From Pollutimonas sp963712655 (GTDB lineage: Bacteria > Pseudomonadota > Gammaproteobacteria > Burkholderiales > Burkholderiaceae_B), in contig CAVQIT010000008.1 of assembly GCA_963712655.1 (NCBI GenBank), positions 1,116,001 to 1,180,000 of the forward strand: DNA of 64,000 nt. The letters are read 5' to 3'. The notes under the pieces are model-generated. The model was not told the origin of the DNA, searched no databases, and saw only the letters and a list, made by a program, of their open reading frames with translations. The position numbers and the translations under genes were made by a program. Shown piece by piece: positions 16,806 through 25,633 of the stretch. Numbering within the stretch: the stretch's first letter is position 1; each line of letters opens with the position of its first letter.

Positions 16806-17420
16806 TTAGCCCAGTGCGGCAACATTGATGGCACGTGCCCCGCAGGCCTGCACAAGTTCAGGATCGTGACTTGCGAACAGCACGACGCGATCCCGGGACC
16901 AGGCCTTGAACTGTTCGGCCAACACCGCGCGAGCCTGCGTGTCCAGTCCGTTGCCGGGGCCGTCCGCGATGACGGCGGCCGGCTTGCCCAACGCGGCGGC
17001 CGTCAGGAAGACCTTGCGGCGCGTACCGGTCGACATCTGTTCGAAGCGCTTGTCCAGATGCGGTTCCAGCCCCAGCCGGTATGCCAGATCGAGCACAGTA
17101 TCATCGAGGGCTGCGTTCTTTTCCAAGGCGGCTTGCTGGAGCAAGCCACGCCCCGTCTGCGAGGGAAACGCCAGGCAATTGTCGGGCACATAGGCCAGGC
17201 GGGCTTTGGCTTGTAGCGGCGCGTGGGTCAACGAATGCCCGTCGATCCAGACGTCTCCCGCATCCGGCGCGATAACGCCCGCGATGATGCTCAGCAAGCT
17301 GGATTTGCCGGTGCTGTCTTCTTCGCATAGCGCCACGCATCCAGGCGGGAACGTATGAGTCAGGCCCTGGAATATGAGATGGTCGCCATAGCGCTTGCTG
17401 AGATTGTCGATGCATATCAT
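16806..17420 (-). CDS. Orphan ABC-type ATPase with altered Walker motifs
   Basis: A 204-residue protein with the ABC ATPase fold but unusual key residues. The P-loop reads EEDSTGKS (33-40), with Glu in place of the first Gly but GKS kept. The signature reads STGTRRK (130-136). The Walker B strand AAVIADGPGNGLD (148-160) keeps Asp153 but has Gly where the catalytic Glu belongs. The H-loop His185 is kept in FASHDPE. No permease gene is adjacent. It may bind ATP with little hydrolysis, or act as a regulatory subunit; a decaying gene is the other reading. Confidence 0.75.
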   Translation of the reverse strand: MICIDNLSKRYGDHLIFQGLTHTFPPGCVALCEEDSTGKSSLLSIIAGVIAPDAGDVWIDGHSLTHAPLQAKARLAYVPDNCLAFPSQTGRGLLQQAALEKNAALDDTVLDLAYRLGLEPHLDKRFEQMSTGTRRKVFLTAAALGKPAAVIADGPGNGLDTQARAVLAEQFKAWSRDRVVLFASHDPELVQACGARAINVAALG

Positions 17421-17510
17421 GCCGCGGCCAACTCTTGACCGACCATGAATCGATGCCCATCTGGTGTCCCTATGACGAATTCTTGCATGCCATGAGGCCT
17501 ATAAACCAAG

Positions 17511-18533
17511 CTACGCAAACACATCTTCGACACGCTGGGCATCCAGTACCCGCACCGCCCACTGGCTTAGAACGACTTCATCGGCTTGCGCAATGCGGGC
17601 TTGAGCCCAATCGGGAAGCTGGCCAAACTTGTACGTGACAAGTGTGGTTAATGTCTTGGCCACGCCTTTTACTTCACCTTTTACCAGGCCGTTCTTTTCA
17701 CCGGTTTGCAGTCCGGTTTGGAACCCTGTTTGCAGTCCGGTTTGCAGCCCCGTTTGTTCTCCTGCTTGCCGCTCGCGCTTGAGCAGAACGCGTTCAATAC
17801 TGGTGACATAAGGCATTTGCTTTTCCTCCTCGATCTGGCTGACGATGTCGGTAAATTCATCTTCCAACGGCTCCGGCAATCGTAGCATGGCGTCGATGAT
17901 GCGCAATAGCTGTTGTATGTTTTCTCGGCTGTATTTCCAGTCGTACAGGTGGCGCAGCAACTCGGTTTTTCTGACCAATCGCTGCCTGTCAGGACGGGTG
18001 GCGCGTGTATGCAATTGCGCCAGGACTATGGCCGCGAACGGGTTTGTTGGCGCCAGCCGCGTCAGCTCTGGCATGCGAGGTCGCCAGCTTTCCAGGCTTA
18101 GCACCGGAAAGGTGAAGGCCAGCTTCGTACCCCAGCCTTCGTGAAAGTAGGTCGCGCTGCTGAGCTTTCTGGCTTGGCGGGTCAGCACAGCTAGATTTAT
18201 CAGTACATGCTCTGGATACTTCTCTTTGATCCGAATATGGTATTGATACATGCGCGACAAAAACACCTTGGTCAGCCTGCCCTGGATTTCAACGTGGATC
18301 AGGGCCAGGGCAGATTTGCCGCTGCGCAGGCGTACTTCGACCAAGCTGTCTGCACGCCGATTACCCAGCTTGGCGATACGGGTGATTTGCCGCAGTTCCT
18401 TATCCAGGAATACCGGCGAAAAGGACCAGTCCACCTGCTTGTGCAGTTCGGGCCAAAGCAAGGTAAGGAAACCTTCGAAGTAGGCATGCAGCGCCTCTTT
18501 CCAGGCGCCGTCGTAATCGGACTTGTGAGACAT
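17511..18533 (-). CDS. Rpn family nuclease / putative transposase (copy 1)
   Basis: A 340-residue member of the Rpn (recombination-promoting nuclease, PD-(D/E)xK) family. The core has Asp62 in RRADSLVEV and Glu82/Gln84 in IHVEIQG, and RLTKVFLSRMYQYHIRIKEK follows. The C-terminal part contains the repeat LQTGLQTG and a helical tail like DUF4351 (LTTLVTYKFGQLPDWAQARI). Family members cut DNA and promote RecA-independent recombination; recent work links some to phage defence. It is nearly identical to the copy at 26505-27491 except for the length of the repeat. Flanks of about 100 bp upstream are also shared. Confidence 0.88.
   Translation of the reverse strand: MSHKSDYDGAWKEALHAYFEGFLTLLWPELHKQVDWSFSPVFLDKELRQITRIAKLGNRRADSLVEVRLRSGKSALALIHVEIQGRLTKVFLSRMYQYHIRIKEKYPEHVLINLAVLTRQARKLSSATYFHEGWGTKLAFTFPVLSLESWRPRMPELTRLAPTNPFAAIVLAQLHTRATRPDRQRLVRKTELLRHLYDWKYSRENIQQLLRIIDAMLRLPEPLEDEFTDIVSQIEEEKQMPYVTSIERVLLKRERQAGEQTGLQTGLQTGFQTGLQTGEKNGLVKGEVKGVAKTLTTLVTYKFGQLPDWAQARIAQADEVVLSQWAVRVLDAQRVEDVFA
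17703..17762. repeat. 12-bp tandem repeat inside Rpn copy 1
   Basis: Five consecutive 12-bp units of the type GGTTTGCAGTCC lie in frame and encode (L/F)QTG repeats. The second Rpn copy has only two such units, so repeat number has changed between copies without breaking the frame. Confidence 0.8.
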
Positions 18534-18779
18534 TCAAAAGCGGAAGGGTAAGTTGCAGACCCGACCACTATAGGAAACGCGCCAGCGACAGAACAGTGTG
18601 GCTGAACGCAAATGTCATTGGGTGGAAATACGAATGCGTACTCAAGAGCTACTGCTTCCAACCCATTGCAGGCCCCACACCTGTAGATTCAATATGATCG
18701 CAGCAAGCTGAATTATGGTTCCACCCGCCCAGTGGGCTCATCTAAAGATGAGAGATTAAATAATATCAATCTACTATTT

Positions 18780-19988
18780 CTATAGATTCACTATTGCTAG
18801 TTTAGTATTCTCAGCTGAAATACTGTGAGAGATGTTGGCGAATTCGATCCGATTGCGTCCAGCCGCTTTTCCCCGGTAGAGAGCGGAATCGGCTTGTCCA
18901 AGAGCATTCTCCAGGCCATGCGCGCCATAGAAATGTGGTGAAATCCCAATGCTGACCGTGCAGTGCAGCAGATGATCAGAACCAGCAACTTTGGTCGCTT
19001 GGCTTTCAACGCTGGCACGCAGACGCTCTGCCAGGTGCATGATGCCCTCATCGTCAGTTTCAAAGCAGATGGCCACAAACTCTTCTCCGCCAATACGACC
19101 AGTCAAGTCGCCATGACGCACTGTAGAGCGAAGTAAATCTGCAACATGGCATATAACGTCATCCCCGGCTTGGTGGCCATAGGTATCGTTGATTCGCTTG
19201 AAATGGTCGACATCCATCAGCAGCAAGTAAGCCGGCGCGGCATTCCGAGCATTAAAATACAGTTGTAGCGCTTCCAAAAGCCCTCTGCGATTGAGCAGGT
19301 CTGTCATGGGATCACGCGCCGCCATATTGCGCAGATTATCTGTCAGTCGTCGCAGTACTAGCCAGACAATAGAGGGCGGCACCATGGTCGCCAGGGTTGA
19401 CATGTAGATGTAGAAGATCATTTGAAAGCGGCTATCCATGTGCAGCGCATCCAAGCCATCGTCTACAATTTTCACGAACTTTAGTGCGTTGAGAACACAG
19501 ATCCCGCCGATCAGAAGCGCAAAAAAAATCATCTCTCCATACAAGTCTTTTGCAAAAGTGCGCACACCATAGATCACGGTTATTGTCATTGCAAAGAAAA
19601 GCAGGGTCGCCATCGCCGCAAGCATTGCGTAACGTGCGGCGGGTCCGGCGTTCCACTGCACCAACACTTGAGCAATGGCATAGGTCATGGAAAATAGAAT
19701 CAACGGGCGCCACAATCGAACCTGACGCCCAAAAAACCGCATGGCGCCAAGCCAGTAGGCGATTGGGGCAGCCAGTGTGAGGGTGTGGTTGACTACGCTC
19801 ATCACACTCCAGGCGGGACCCCCTTCAACCAGTTGCAGGATATAGGCCGACGCCAGCAGGAGGTTGCCTACGGCAAAAAAATCCATCCCCATCCCGTTGC
19901 CGGGCAGCCGTCGACTAATAAGTAAAAACATGCCCGAAAAGCACAACAGGTGTGCACACAGCATGCCGACGAGAGTGGTTGCAACCAT
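18780..19988 (-). CDS. Membrane-bound diguanylate cyclase (GGDEF)
   Basis: A 402-residue inner-membrane protein. Residues 1-210 contain about six to seven hydrophobic helices, and residues 225-390 form the GGDEF domain. The active site GGEEF (300-304) is canonical, and RHGD (291-294) is the inhibitory I-site at the right spacing, so it should make cyclic di-GMP under product feedback. MDVDHFKRINDTYGHQAGDD is intact. It is transcribed divergently from hipBA; the 245-bp gap before copy 1 of rpn holds only rpn upstream sequence. Confidence 0.93.
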   Translation of the reverse strand: MVATTLVGMLCAHLLCFSGMFLLISRRLPGNGMGMDFFAVGNLLLASAYILQLVEGGPAWSVMSVVNHTLTLAAPIAYWLGAMRFFGRQVRLWRPLILFSMTYAIAQVLVQWNAGPAARYAMLAAMATLLFFAMTITVIYGVRTFAKDLYGEMIFFALLIGGICVLNALKFVKIVDDGLDALHMDSRFQMIFYIYMSTLATMVPPSIVWLVLRRLTDNLRNMAARDPMTDLLNRRGLLEALQLYFNARNAAPAYLLLMDVDHFKRINDTYGHQAGDDVICHVADLLRSTVRHGDLTGRIGGEEFVAICFETDDEGIMHLAERLRASVESQATKVAGSDHLLHCTVSIGISPHFYGAHGLENALGQADSALYRGKAAGRNRIEFANISHSISAENTKLAIVNL

Positions 19989-20348
19989 AATATGGACGTT
20001 GAGAGGGGAAGCGGAATTCCTGCGCTGTGGTCAGCGATACATCAACTGGGGAAACTCGAGCCAGGTGAATTGTAATGTCTCATTTGGTCGAGATCGAACT
20101 TAAGCTCGAAGCGGCGCAAAAGGAATGCCCACACAGCATTTGTTTTAAACAGTCTGCTTTAGTTACAAATATATATCCATTTCAGAATATGAAATGGATG
20201 TGTAAAAGGGAGAATCGCTACGAGGCGTGGCGAGAAAAACACAGTGGCTATCGGAAATGCCATGGTCGCAGGCTAGCGCCTGGCCATTTATTTACTCGGC
20301 CCTGAATTGTCAACTAAGCGCGACATTAATCTAATATGTCGTGTTTGA

Positions 20349-20413
20349 TTGACATGTCTATTGTGTCGGCATGTCAAGTAAAGTAGACTTAATCATCATA
20401 TGACAAGTAAAGT
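20349..20413. promoter_or_regulatory. Operator region of hipBA-1
   Basis: TTGACATG (20349-20356) and CATGTCAA (20370-20377) form a perfect 8-bp inverted repeat, and CAAGTAAAGT occurs at 20375-20384 and again at 20404-20413, a perfect 10-bp direct repeat 29 bp apart. The second copy ends 4 bp before the chosen start codon. HipB-type repressors bind such repeated sites. The remaining 19989-20348 stretch shows no gene. Confidence 0.55.
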
Positions 20414-20417
20414 TAAC

Positions 20418-20726
20418 ATGACTACCTTATCCCAACTCGCTTCCACATTGCGATTTCATTTTGAAAAGTTAAGTCTGACCCAGGAGGCCTTGGGCCGGGA
20501 AGCGGGCATATCGCGGCAGACGTTAAACAAGGCGTTAAGTGGCAGTGCTGATTTTAGGATTACGACGTTGTTGGCTGTTGCGGATCGATTAGGCCTGGAT
20601 ATTGTCCTTATCCCTAAAGGCGCCTCAAAAGGAATCGACACGCCGCTACAAACCCAACCTCTTATAAAAAGCAAGATTGCCAGGGTTCTTGAGCGACTAG
20701 AAACAAAGGACACTCATGAACGTTAA
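20418..20726 (+). CDS. HipB-like antitoxin, XRE family (system 1)
   Basis: A 102-residue DNA-binding protein with a helix-turn-helix at LTQEALGREAGISRQTLNKA and a short strand DIVLIPKG that ends the domain. The ATG at 20418 is chosen over 20400 because the direct repeat that looks like an operator covers the earlier one; neither has a strong ribosome site. It overlaps hipA by 11 bp, as expected for a HipBA operon in which HipB neutralises HipA and represses the promoter. Confidence 0.85.
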   Translation: MTTLSQLASTLRFHFEKLSLTQEALGREAGISRQTLNKALSGSADFRITTLLAVADRLGLDIVLIPKGASKGIDTPLQTQPLIKSKIARVLERLETKDTHER

Positions 20727-22077
20727 AGCATTAGAGATTTTGGTCGGAGCCCTACGCATAGGGGTATTGTTTCAATATGCTCAAGAAGGTGCTCCAGTTA
20801 TCAACCGGTTTGTGGCGGATCCAGCGTTCATCGAGGTTGAAGATCCTCCGGTGTTATCCTTATCCTACCAGGCCGATGAACAGGCCCTGTTTTGGCGCGA
20901 TATTGGCGGCCCGCAGTTTAATGGACGGCTTTCAAAAGATGGCCAAACCTGGTTGCTACCCTCTTTTTTCCAAAATTTGCTTCCTGAAGGCGTCTTTCGA
21001 GAGCAACTGGCACAACTACGCGGTTGTGAAAAGGGCGATAATTTCGAACTATTAGCAGCTAGCGGTAAAGACCTGCCAGGCAATGTATATGCCCTTCCCG
21101 CACATCTTGGCCGGCAAGAGTTGGCGACCTATGTAACCCAAAATGCGGATGCTCTTGAAATGACGGTAACGGCCGAACCCTTAGATGAGGGAGTATCCAT
21201 ATCTGGCATGCAGGCAAAACTGGCAGTCATTAAAGAAGGTGAGCGTTATGTTGCCCGCACTAAAGATCAGGACACACATATCATTGCGAAGTTGCCGGTC
21301 ATCGGCTACCCCCTGCTTCCTGAAGTTGAAGACCTGTCATTACGTTTGGCCAAAGCAGCCGGTGTGGATGCCTGCGAGGCTTACCTTGAGCCTTTACATA
21401 AACTTGCCGCACAGCATAACTACGACCTGGGTGATGTAAACGGGCAAACCAATTTTCTCGCGGTTGTGCGCTACGATCGAAAACCAGGCTTGCGTATACA
21501 TTGCGAAGATTTTGCTCAGGTTTTTGGTGTCATGCCGGAAGACAAATACTCGCTGAACTACTCTTATACAACCATTGCGGGGACTATGATGGCGTATCCC
21601 AGCCTTGGTGAGCCTGCTGTTCATGAGCTTTTGCGTCGTATCGTTGTCAATGAGTTGTTAGGCAATCCGGATATGCATCTAAAGAATATTGGACTCTGGT
21701 ATCCAGATGGAGAGGCGCCTAAGCTGCCACCGGCCTATGATCTGGTCGCCCATACGTTATTTGCACCAGTAACCGGACACGGATTGCGCATTTTGCCAGC
21801 TCGACAGGAACAGTTACTTCCCAAGAGGGGCAGTGAAGAGGTGAAATCGCGCAAGATCACCATGTCCCCCGCGGTGCTTCGTTCGTTTTGCAATTTGGTA
21901 GATATACCAGAACGACCGGCTTCGAAAGTTATTTCAGACTGTGTAACAGCCGCCTTTAAAATGTGGCCGAAGCTGATCCGCGAATCAGCTATCGCTGAAA
22001 CACAGAAAGCTAAAATGATGGCACACTTAGGCAAGCATCCCTTGATTTCCGGGCTGGCTCGTCGGCATCATTTATGA
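20716..22077 (+). CDS. HipA-like serine/threonine kinase toxin (system 1)
   Basis: A 453-residue HipA protein. The N-terminal domain is followed by the glycine-rich SISGMQAK (161-168) and an ATP-contacting lysine in IIAKLP (Lys192). The catalytic loop GNPDMHLKN (316-324) carries Asp319, and the metal-binding AYDLV carries Asp342. Characterised HipA phosphorylates glutamyl-tRNA synthetase and causes persistence; the target here may differ. All kinase motifs appear intact. A strong terminator follows at 22129. Confidence 0.9.
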   Translation: MNVKALEILVGALRIGVLFQYAQEGAPVINRFVADPAFIEVEDPPVLSLSYQADEQALFWRDIGGPQFNGRLSKDGQTWLLPSFFQNLLPEGVFREQLAQLRGCEKGDNFELLAASGKDLPGNVYALPAHLGRQELATYVTQNADALEMTVTAEPLDEGVSISGMQAKLAVIKEGERYVARTKDQDTHIIAKLPVIGYPLLPEVEDLSLRLAKAAGVDACEAYLEPLHKLAAQHNYDLGDVNGQTNFLAVVRYDRKPGLRIHCEDFAQVFGVMPEDKYSLNYSYTTIAGTMMAYPSLGEPAVHELLRRIVVNELLGNPDMHLKNIGLWYPDGEAPKLPPAYDLVAHTLFAPVTGHGLRILPARQEQLLPKRGSEEVKSRKITMSPAVLRSFCNLVDIPERPASKVISDCVTAAFKMWPKLIRESAIAETQKAKMMAHLGKHPLISGLARRHHL

Positions 22078-22128
22078 GCTTGGCCGCGGGCAAAGCAAGG
22101 TAAGCACCCGGGGAACACACATTGACGA

Positions 22129-22156
22129 ACGCCCGCAATTGCGGGCGTCGGTTTTC
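22129..22156 (+). terminator. Rho-independent terminator of hipBA-1
   Basis: ACGCCCGC (22129-22136) and GCGGGCGT (22141-22148) form a perfect 8-bp stem with an AATT loop, followed by CGGTTTTC. Confidence 0.8.
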
Positions 22157-22191
22157 TAGTCATCAGGTTAACGGCGTTAACTATGCCGTTT

Positions 22192-22330
22192 CTGCTTGCC
22201 GCTCGCGCTTGAGCAGGACACGTTCGATACTGGTGAGATAAGGCATTTGCTTTTCCTCCTCAATCTGGCTGACGATGTCGGTAAATTCATCTTCCAACGG
22301 CTCCGGCAATCGTAGCATGGCGTCGATGAT
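22192..22330 (-). pseudogene. Internal fragment of an Rpn-family gene
   Basis: About 139 bp match the interior of Rpn copy 1 (17763-17901) with only a few substitutions, covering the part around EDEFTDIVSQIEEEKQMPY. Both ends are abrupt, so it is a broken copy with no start or stop of its own. It separates the two hipBA operons. The flanking 22331-22534 is AT-rich with no gene and presumably carries the promoter of the second hipBA. Confidence 0.85.
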
Positions 22331-22534
22331 AGGTATGGCAGATGTTGCCAGCCATTTAGAGTCATTTTGCTTAACGCCGCACAGAACAAAGGCTGTTATA
22401 ACAGCTATTAACTAAGTTTAGTCACTTAATAGCTTAAATATTGACCATTATAATAACAAACGCTAAACTAAGCGTAGTGTAAACAGCTAGATTTCTAGCT
22501 TGTACGTGCGATTTCAACCTGAATAGTCAGAACT

Positions 22535-22849
22535 ATGGACTTTAGCTTCGCCACCGCAAACGAGATTTCTAAGGAACTTGGTGCGCGCCTAAAAATTGCA
22601 CGCCTAGCTAAAGGCTTATCACAGGCTGAGTTGGCAACGCGCGCGGGGATTTCGCTTAGCACCGTCAAAAAATTGGAGGGGACGGGCGATTGCGTCCTTG
22701 CGACACTTATAAAGGTCGCGCAGGCCCTTCGCATCGAAGAGGGCTTTGCTGAGCTATTCAAGCCAGGAATTCAATCCATTGCAGAGTTGGCTCAGATAGA
22801 GCAAGCAACCTTGAAGGTGCGCAAGCGGGCTCCGCGTAAGCCGCGCTGA
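22535..22849 (+). CDS. HipB-like antitoxin, XRE family (system 2)
   Basis: A 104-residue protein with a clear helix-turn-helix (LSQAELATRAGISLSTVKKL) in the first 60 residues and a basic tail ending RKRAPRKPR. It is followed after 11 bp by the second hipA gene. Its sequence is unlike HipB of system 1, so the two operons are not a recent duplication. Confidence 0.87.
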   Translation: MDFSFATANEISKELGARLKIARLAKGLSQAELATRAGISLSTVKKLEGTGDCVLATLIKVAQALRIEEGFAELFKPGIQSIAELAQIEQATLKVRKRAPRKPR

Positions 22850-22860
22850 CTAGGACAGAC

Positions 22861-24084
22861 ATGAAACAACTTGAGGTTTATTACGAGGGCTGGGGCGAAA
22901 ACTGGCATCTTGGAACCCTAGCCGATGCTGCCCGGACCGTGCTGTTTGAATATTCAGCAGTAGCGCTTAGCCAGGGGCTAGAGCTGTCTCCCCGCAACCT
23001 CCAATTGCAACGGCTGGCGTACCAGGGCTTCGAAGCGCATCAATGGCGACTGCCGGGCTTAATTGCCGACTCCCTTCCCGACGGTTGGGGCCTCCTGGTG
23101 ATGGACCGACTGTTCCGTAAGAAAGGTCTCCGACCAGAAGGGCTGTCGCCATTGGACCGTCTTGCCTTTATTGGCAGCAATTCAATGGGCGCGCTCACCT
23201 ACCGGCCCGAAGAGAACCTGAAACTCGGCGAGGAGGACTTGACGCTGCTGCAGTTGGCTCAAGAAGCCCAAGCGGTGGTTCACGACCAGGATACGGCCGC
23301 CTTGGCGACATTGGCCCGGCTGGGCGGCTCGCCCCATGGCGCCAGGCCGAAGGTCTTGGTCTATTTCGACTCCCAGGCCGGCAGTCTTAGCTCCCATCCG
23401 TTTGCGGGCGCGGAGCCTTGGCTGGTGAAGTTCCAAGCTAGCAGAGAACACCCTGAAGTTTGCGCTATCGAAGTCCTCTACGCAAATCTCGCGCGAGCCT
23501 TTGGCATTGAGATGCCCGAGACAAAGCTTTTTACGTTGAGCCCGCACCTCAGTGCCTTTGGCATCAAGCGTTTTGACCGGGAACAGGGGATGCGTGTGCC
23601 TATTCTCACGCTGGCGGGTTCTCTTGATTTGAACTTCAGAATGTCGTCCATCAGCTATGACACGCTATTGAAAATGACGCGCTACATGACTCGCAGCCAG
23701 GTGGAGGTGGACAAAGCCTATCGGCGCGCAGTGTTCAACGTCGCATTCCACAATCGTGACGACCACAGCAAGAACTTCTCATTCCGACTTAACCAGGCGC
23801 GAAATTGGCAGCTCGCGCCAGGCTATGACTTGACGTTCAATGTGGGCCCCGGCGGCGAACATCACATGGACATCTCCGGAGAAGACCGCAACGTCACCCG
23901 TGCGGACCTCATGCAGCTGGCCAAAGACGGTGGAGTCCAGCGGGGATACGCCGCGGGGTGCATAGATGAGGCCCGCGTGCTTGCTGACCGGTTTGAGCCT
24001 ATGGCCAAGGAGCTACCCATTCGTCCCGATACGCGCAACGACCTGCTGCGCGCGGTTCGAGGTACGACAGGCCTTCTTCGTTAG
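22861..24084 (+). CDS. HipA-like kinase (system 2)
   Basis: A 407-residue HipA-family kinase. GGSPHGARPK (155-164) is the glycine-rich loop and Lys190 in WLVKFQ is the probable ATP-binding lysine. The catalytic segment HNRDDHSKNFSF (297-308) and the metal-site GYDLT (Asp323) are intact. It belongs to a different HipA branch from system 1 and is GC-rich like its neighbours. The target is unknown. Confidence 0.9.
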   Translation: MKQLEVYYEGWGENWHLGTLADAARTVLFEYSAVALSQGLELSPRNLQLQRLAYQGFEAHQWRLPGLIADSLPDGWGLLVMDRLFRKKGLRPEGLSPLDRLAFIGSNSMGALTYRPEENLKLGEEDLTLLQLAQEAQAVVHDQDTAALATLARLGGSPHGARPKVLVYFDSQAGSLSSHPFAGAEPWLVKFQASREHPEVCAIEVLYANLARAFGIEMPETKLFTLSPHLSAFGIKRFDREQGMRVPILTLAGSLDLNFRMSSISYDTLLKMTRYMTRSQVEVDKAYRRAVFNVAFHNRDDHSKNFSFRLNQARNWQLAPGYDLTFNVGPGGEHHMDISGEDRNVTRADLMQLAKDGGVQRGYAAGCIDEARVLADRFEPMAKELPIRPDTRNDLLRAVRGTTGLLR

Positions 24085-24203
24085 AACCAATCAGGGGGGG
24101 CCTTGAACGTGCGCCACCCGTGCGCGCAGCTCGTCCGGCTATTCAATAATTTCCCCGAAGGTTACGTAGACATGGCGTCAATGAACTTGTCAGACACCAG
24201 TCT

Positions 24204-24738
24204 TCAGTTGGTCATCATCGTGAGGGATGGCAAAGTGGATGGGCGACGTTGTTGAATCGCCATCGTCAGCGCGGCGGCCACCAGCTCGGTGGGCATCGTG
24301 GCCGCGCTGGCCCAGCCCACGATCTTGCGCGAGTACAGATCCATGACTACGGCCAAGTAAAGCCAACCCTGGCGGGTACGAATATAGGTCAGGTCCGAAA
24401 CCCAGGCCCGATTCGGCTGCGCGACGTCAAACTGCCGGTTTAGCAGGTTCGGCGCCACAGGGCAGTCGTGCTTGCTGTCGGTCGTACTCACAAATTTGCG
24501 TTTCCATACCGGACGCAATGCGTTCTCGCGCATGAGCCGGCGCACACGAAACCGTCCCATCGGGACACCACGATGGGCCAACGCCATGCGTATCCGGCGA
24601 CTGCCGTAGCTCTTGCCACTGCCGGCAAACGCTGCTTTTACCTGCACGCTGGCCTGTACATCCTTGGGCGACACCCCGCGTGCCCGGCGCTGATAATAAG
24701 CCCCGCAGGGCAGTCCCTTGCCAGCCCATCCGCTCCCT
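24204..24738 (-). mobile_element. Truncated IS3-family transposase (OrfB) fragment
   Basis: The minus strand encodes the middle of an IS3-type OrfB: GSGKSYGSRRIRMALAHRG, the HTH-like region RFRVRRLMRENALRPVWKRKF, then the integrase core with RAWVSDLTYIRTRQGWLYLA and VVMDLYSRKIVGWA. The first catalytic Asp (SDLTYI) is present, but the second Asp and the Glu are missing because the frame breaks after AIQQRRPSTLP. The 5' end joins directly to the flippase repeat near 24740. No OrfA and no terminal repeats were found, so it is dead. Confidence 0.85.
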
Positions 24739-24745
24739 AACCACC

Positions 24746-25513
24746 CTACCTCCGAACCCCCAACACCCCCACAGCCCCAAACCCACACACCACCGCAAAC
24801 CACAACGTCGAAATACGTATCGCAATCGCCGCCAGCGCAGCCACATCCAGCGGCACATCAAACACAGCCAGCAGAGCCACAATCGACACCTCTGTCGAGC
24901 CGACGCCTCCCGGGATCATCGACGCCGCGCCGGCGAGCATCGCCAAGGGATAGACCGCCAGGGCGGATAAGGTAGGAATCGCAACACCCAACTGGGACAA
25001 CAGCCACACAAACGAAAAAGCAATCGATCCCCATGCCAGCAAGCCCAAGGCAAGTGACACCACTGCATCCAGTGGGTTCATCCACACCCGGCAGCCAGAC
25101 AGGCCGTCACGCAGCACCCGCGCCACTCGAGCCAGCCGGTTCAGACCGCGCAGGCGCAAGCGGGCGGACAGGTTGCCCAGCCAGCGAGGCTTGCCCGCCA
25201 CCACGATCACAATAGCCAGAAAAACAACCACGAAGCCCAGGACAAACGCAAACAATCGGGTTTGCTCTATGGCCAGGGCGGAGAGTAGCAATATGGCGAT
25301 CAGGTCAAAGGCGCGTTCGTAGACGAAGGCGGCGAGGGTGCGCGAGGGCGCAACGCCCATGCGCTGGAAATAAGGTATGCGGATCAGCTCGCCGACTTTG
25401 CCTGGGGTGGCGGTAAAGGCGAAGCCGCTTAAATAGGCCAGGAATCCGCGCAGCCAAGGCGTGCGGCCGGTGGCCGCTGCGCGTCAAGAGCCAACGCCAG
25501 CGCCAATAGCGTA
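24746..25513 (-). pseudogene. 5'-truncated copy of the flippase-like gene
   Basis: About 768 bp closely match the last three quarters of the intact gene at 32786-33709, including the same stop. Reading is open from MGVAPSRTLAAFVYERAFDL to the end, but upstream the frame is shifted near 25475 and homology ends abruptly at about 25513. The first about 55 codons are absent. The left end (about 24727-24745) still resembles the flank of the 29.6 kb copy before the IS3 fragment takes over. Confidence 0.9.
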
Positions 25514-25585
25514 GCCACTGGAAAAAGCCTGAGGCTCATCGTCGACGAAATCGGATAATTGCCCGGCGTTATTGCTTGGGTGCTG

Positions 25586-25633
25586 GGGTAATCCCCCCGT
25601 AAAACTGCACTGCTAAAAAAGGGGGGATTACCC
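25586..25633. repeat. 13-bp perfect inverted repeat
   Basis: GGGTAATCCCCCC (25586-25598) and GGGGGGATTACCC (25621-25633) are separated by 22 nt with an A run. The right arm covers the stop codon of the minus-strand gene at 25628-26146. It could be a terminator for that gene or the end of a mobile element. The 25514-25585 stretch next to it is unexplained. Confidence 0.6.

Noticed and set aside
18207..18551. Plus-strand open frames antisense to the Rpn genes (also near 27099-27563)
   Set aside because: They mirror the conserved minus-strand coding sequence in both copies; antisense shadows.
24104..24203. Terminal inverted repeat or target duplication of the IS3 remnant
   Set aside because: No repeat pair could be matched on the two sides of the fragment.
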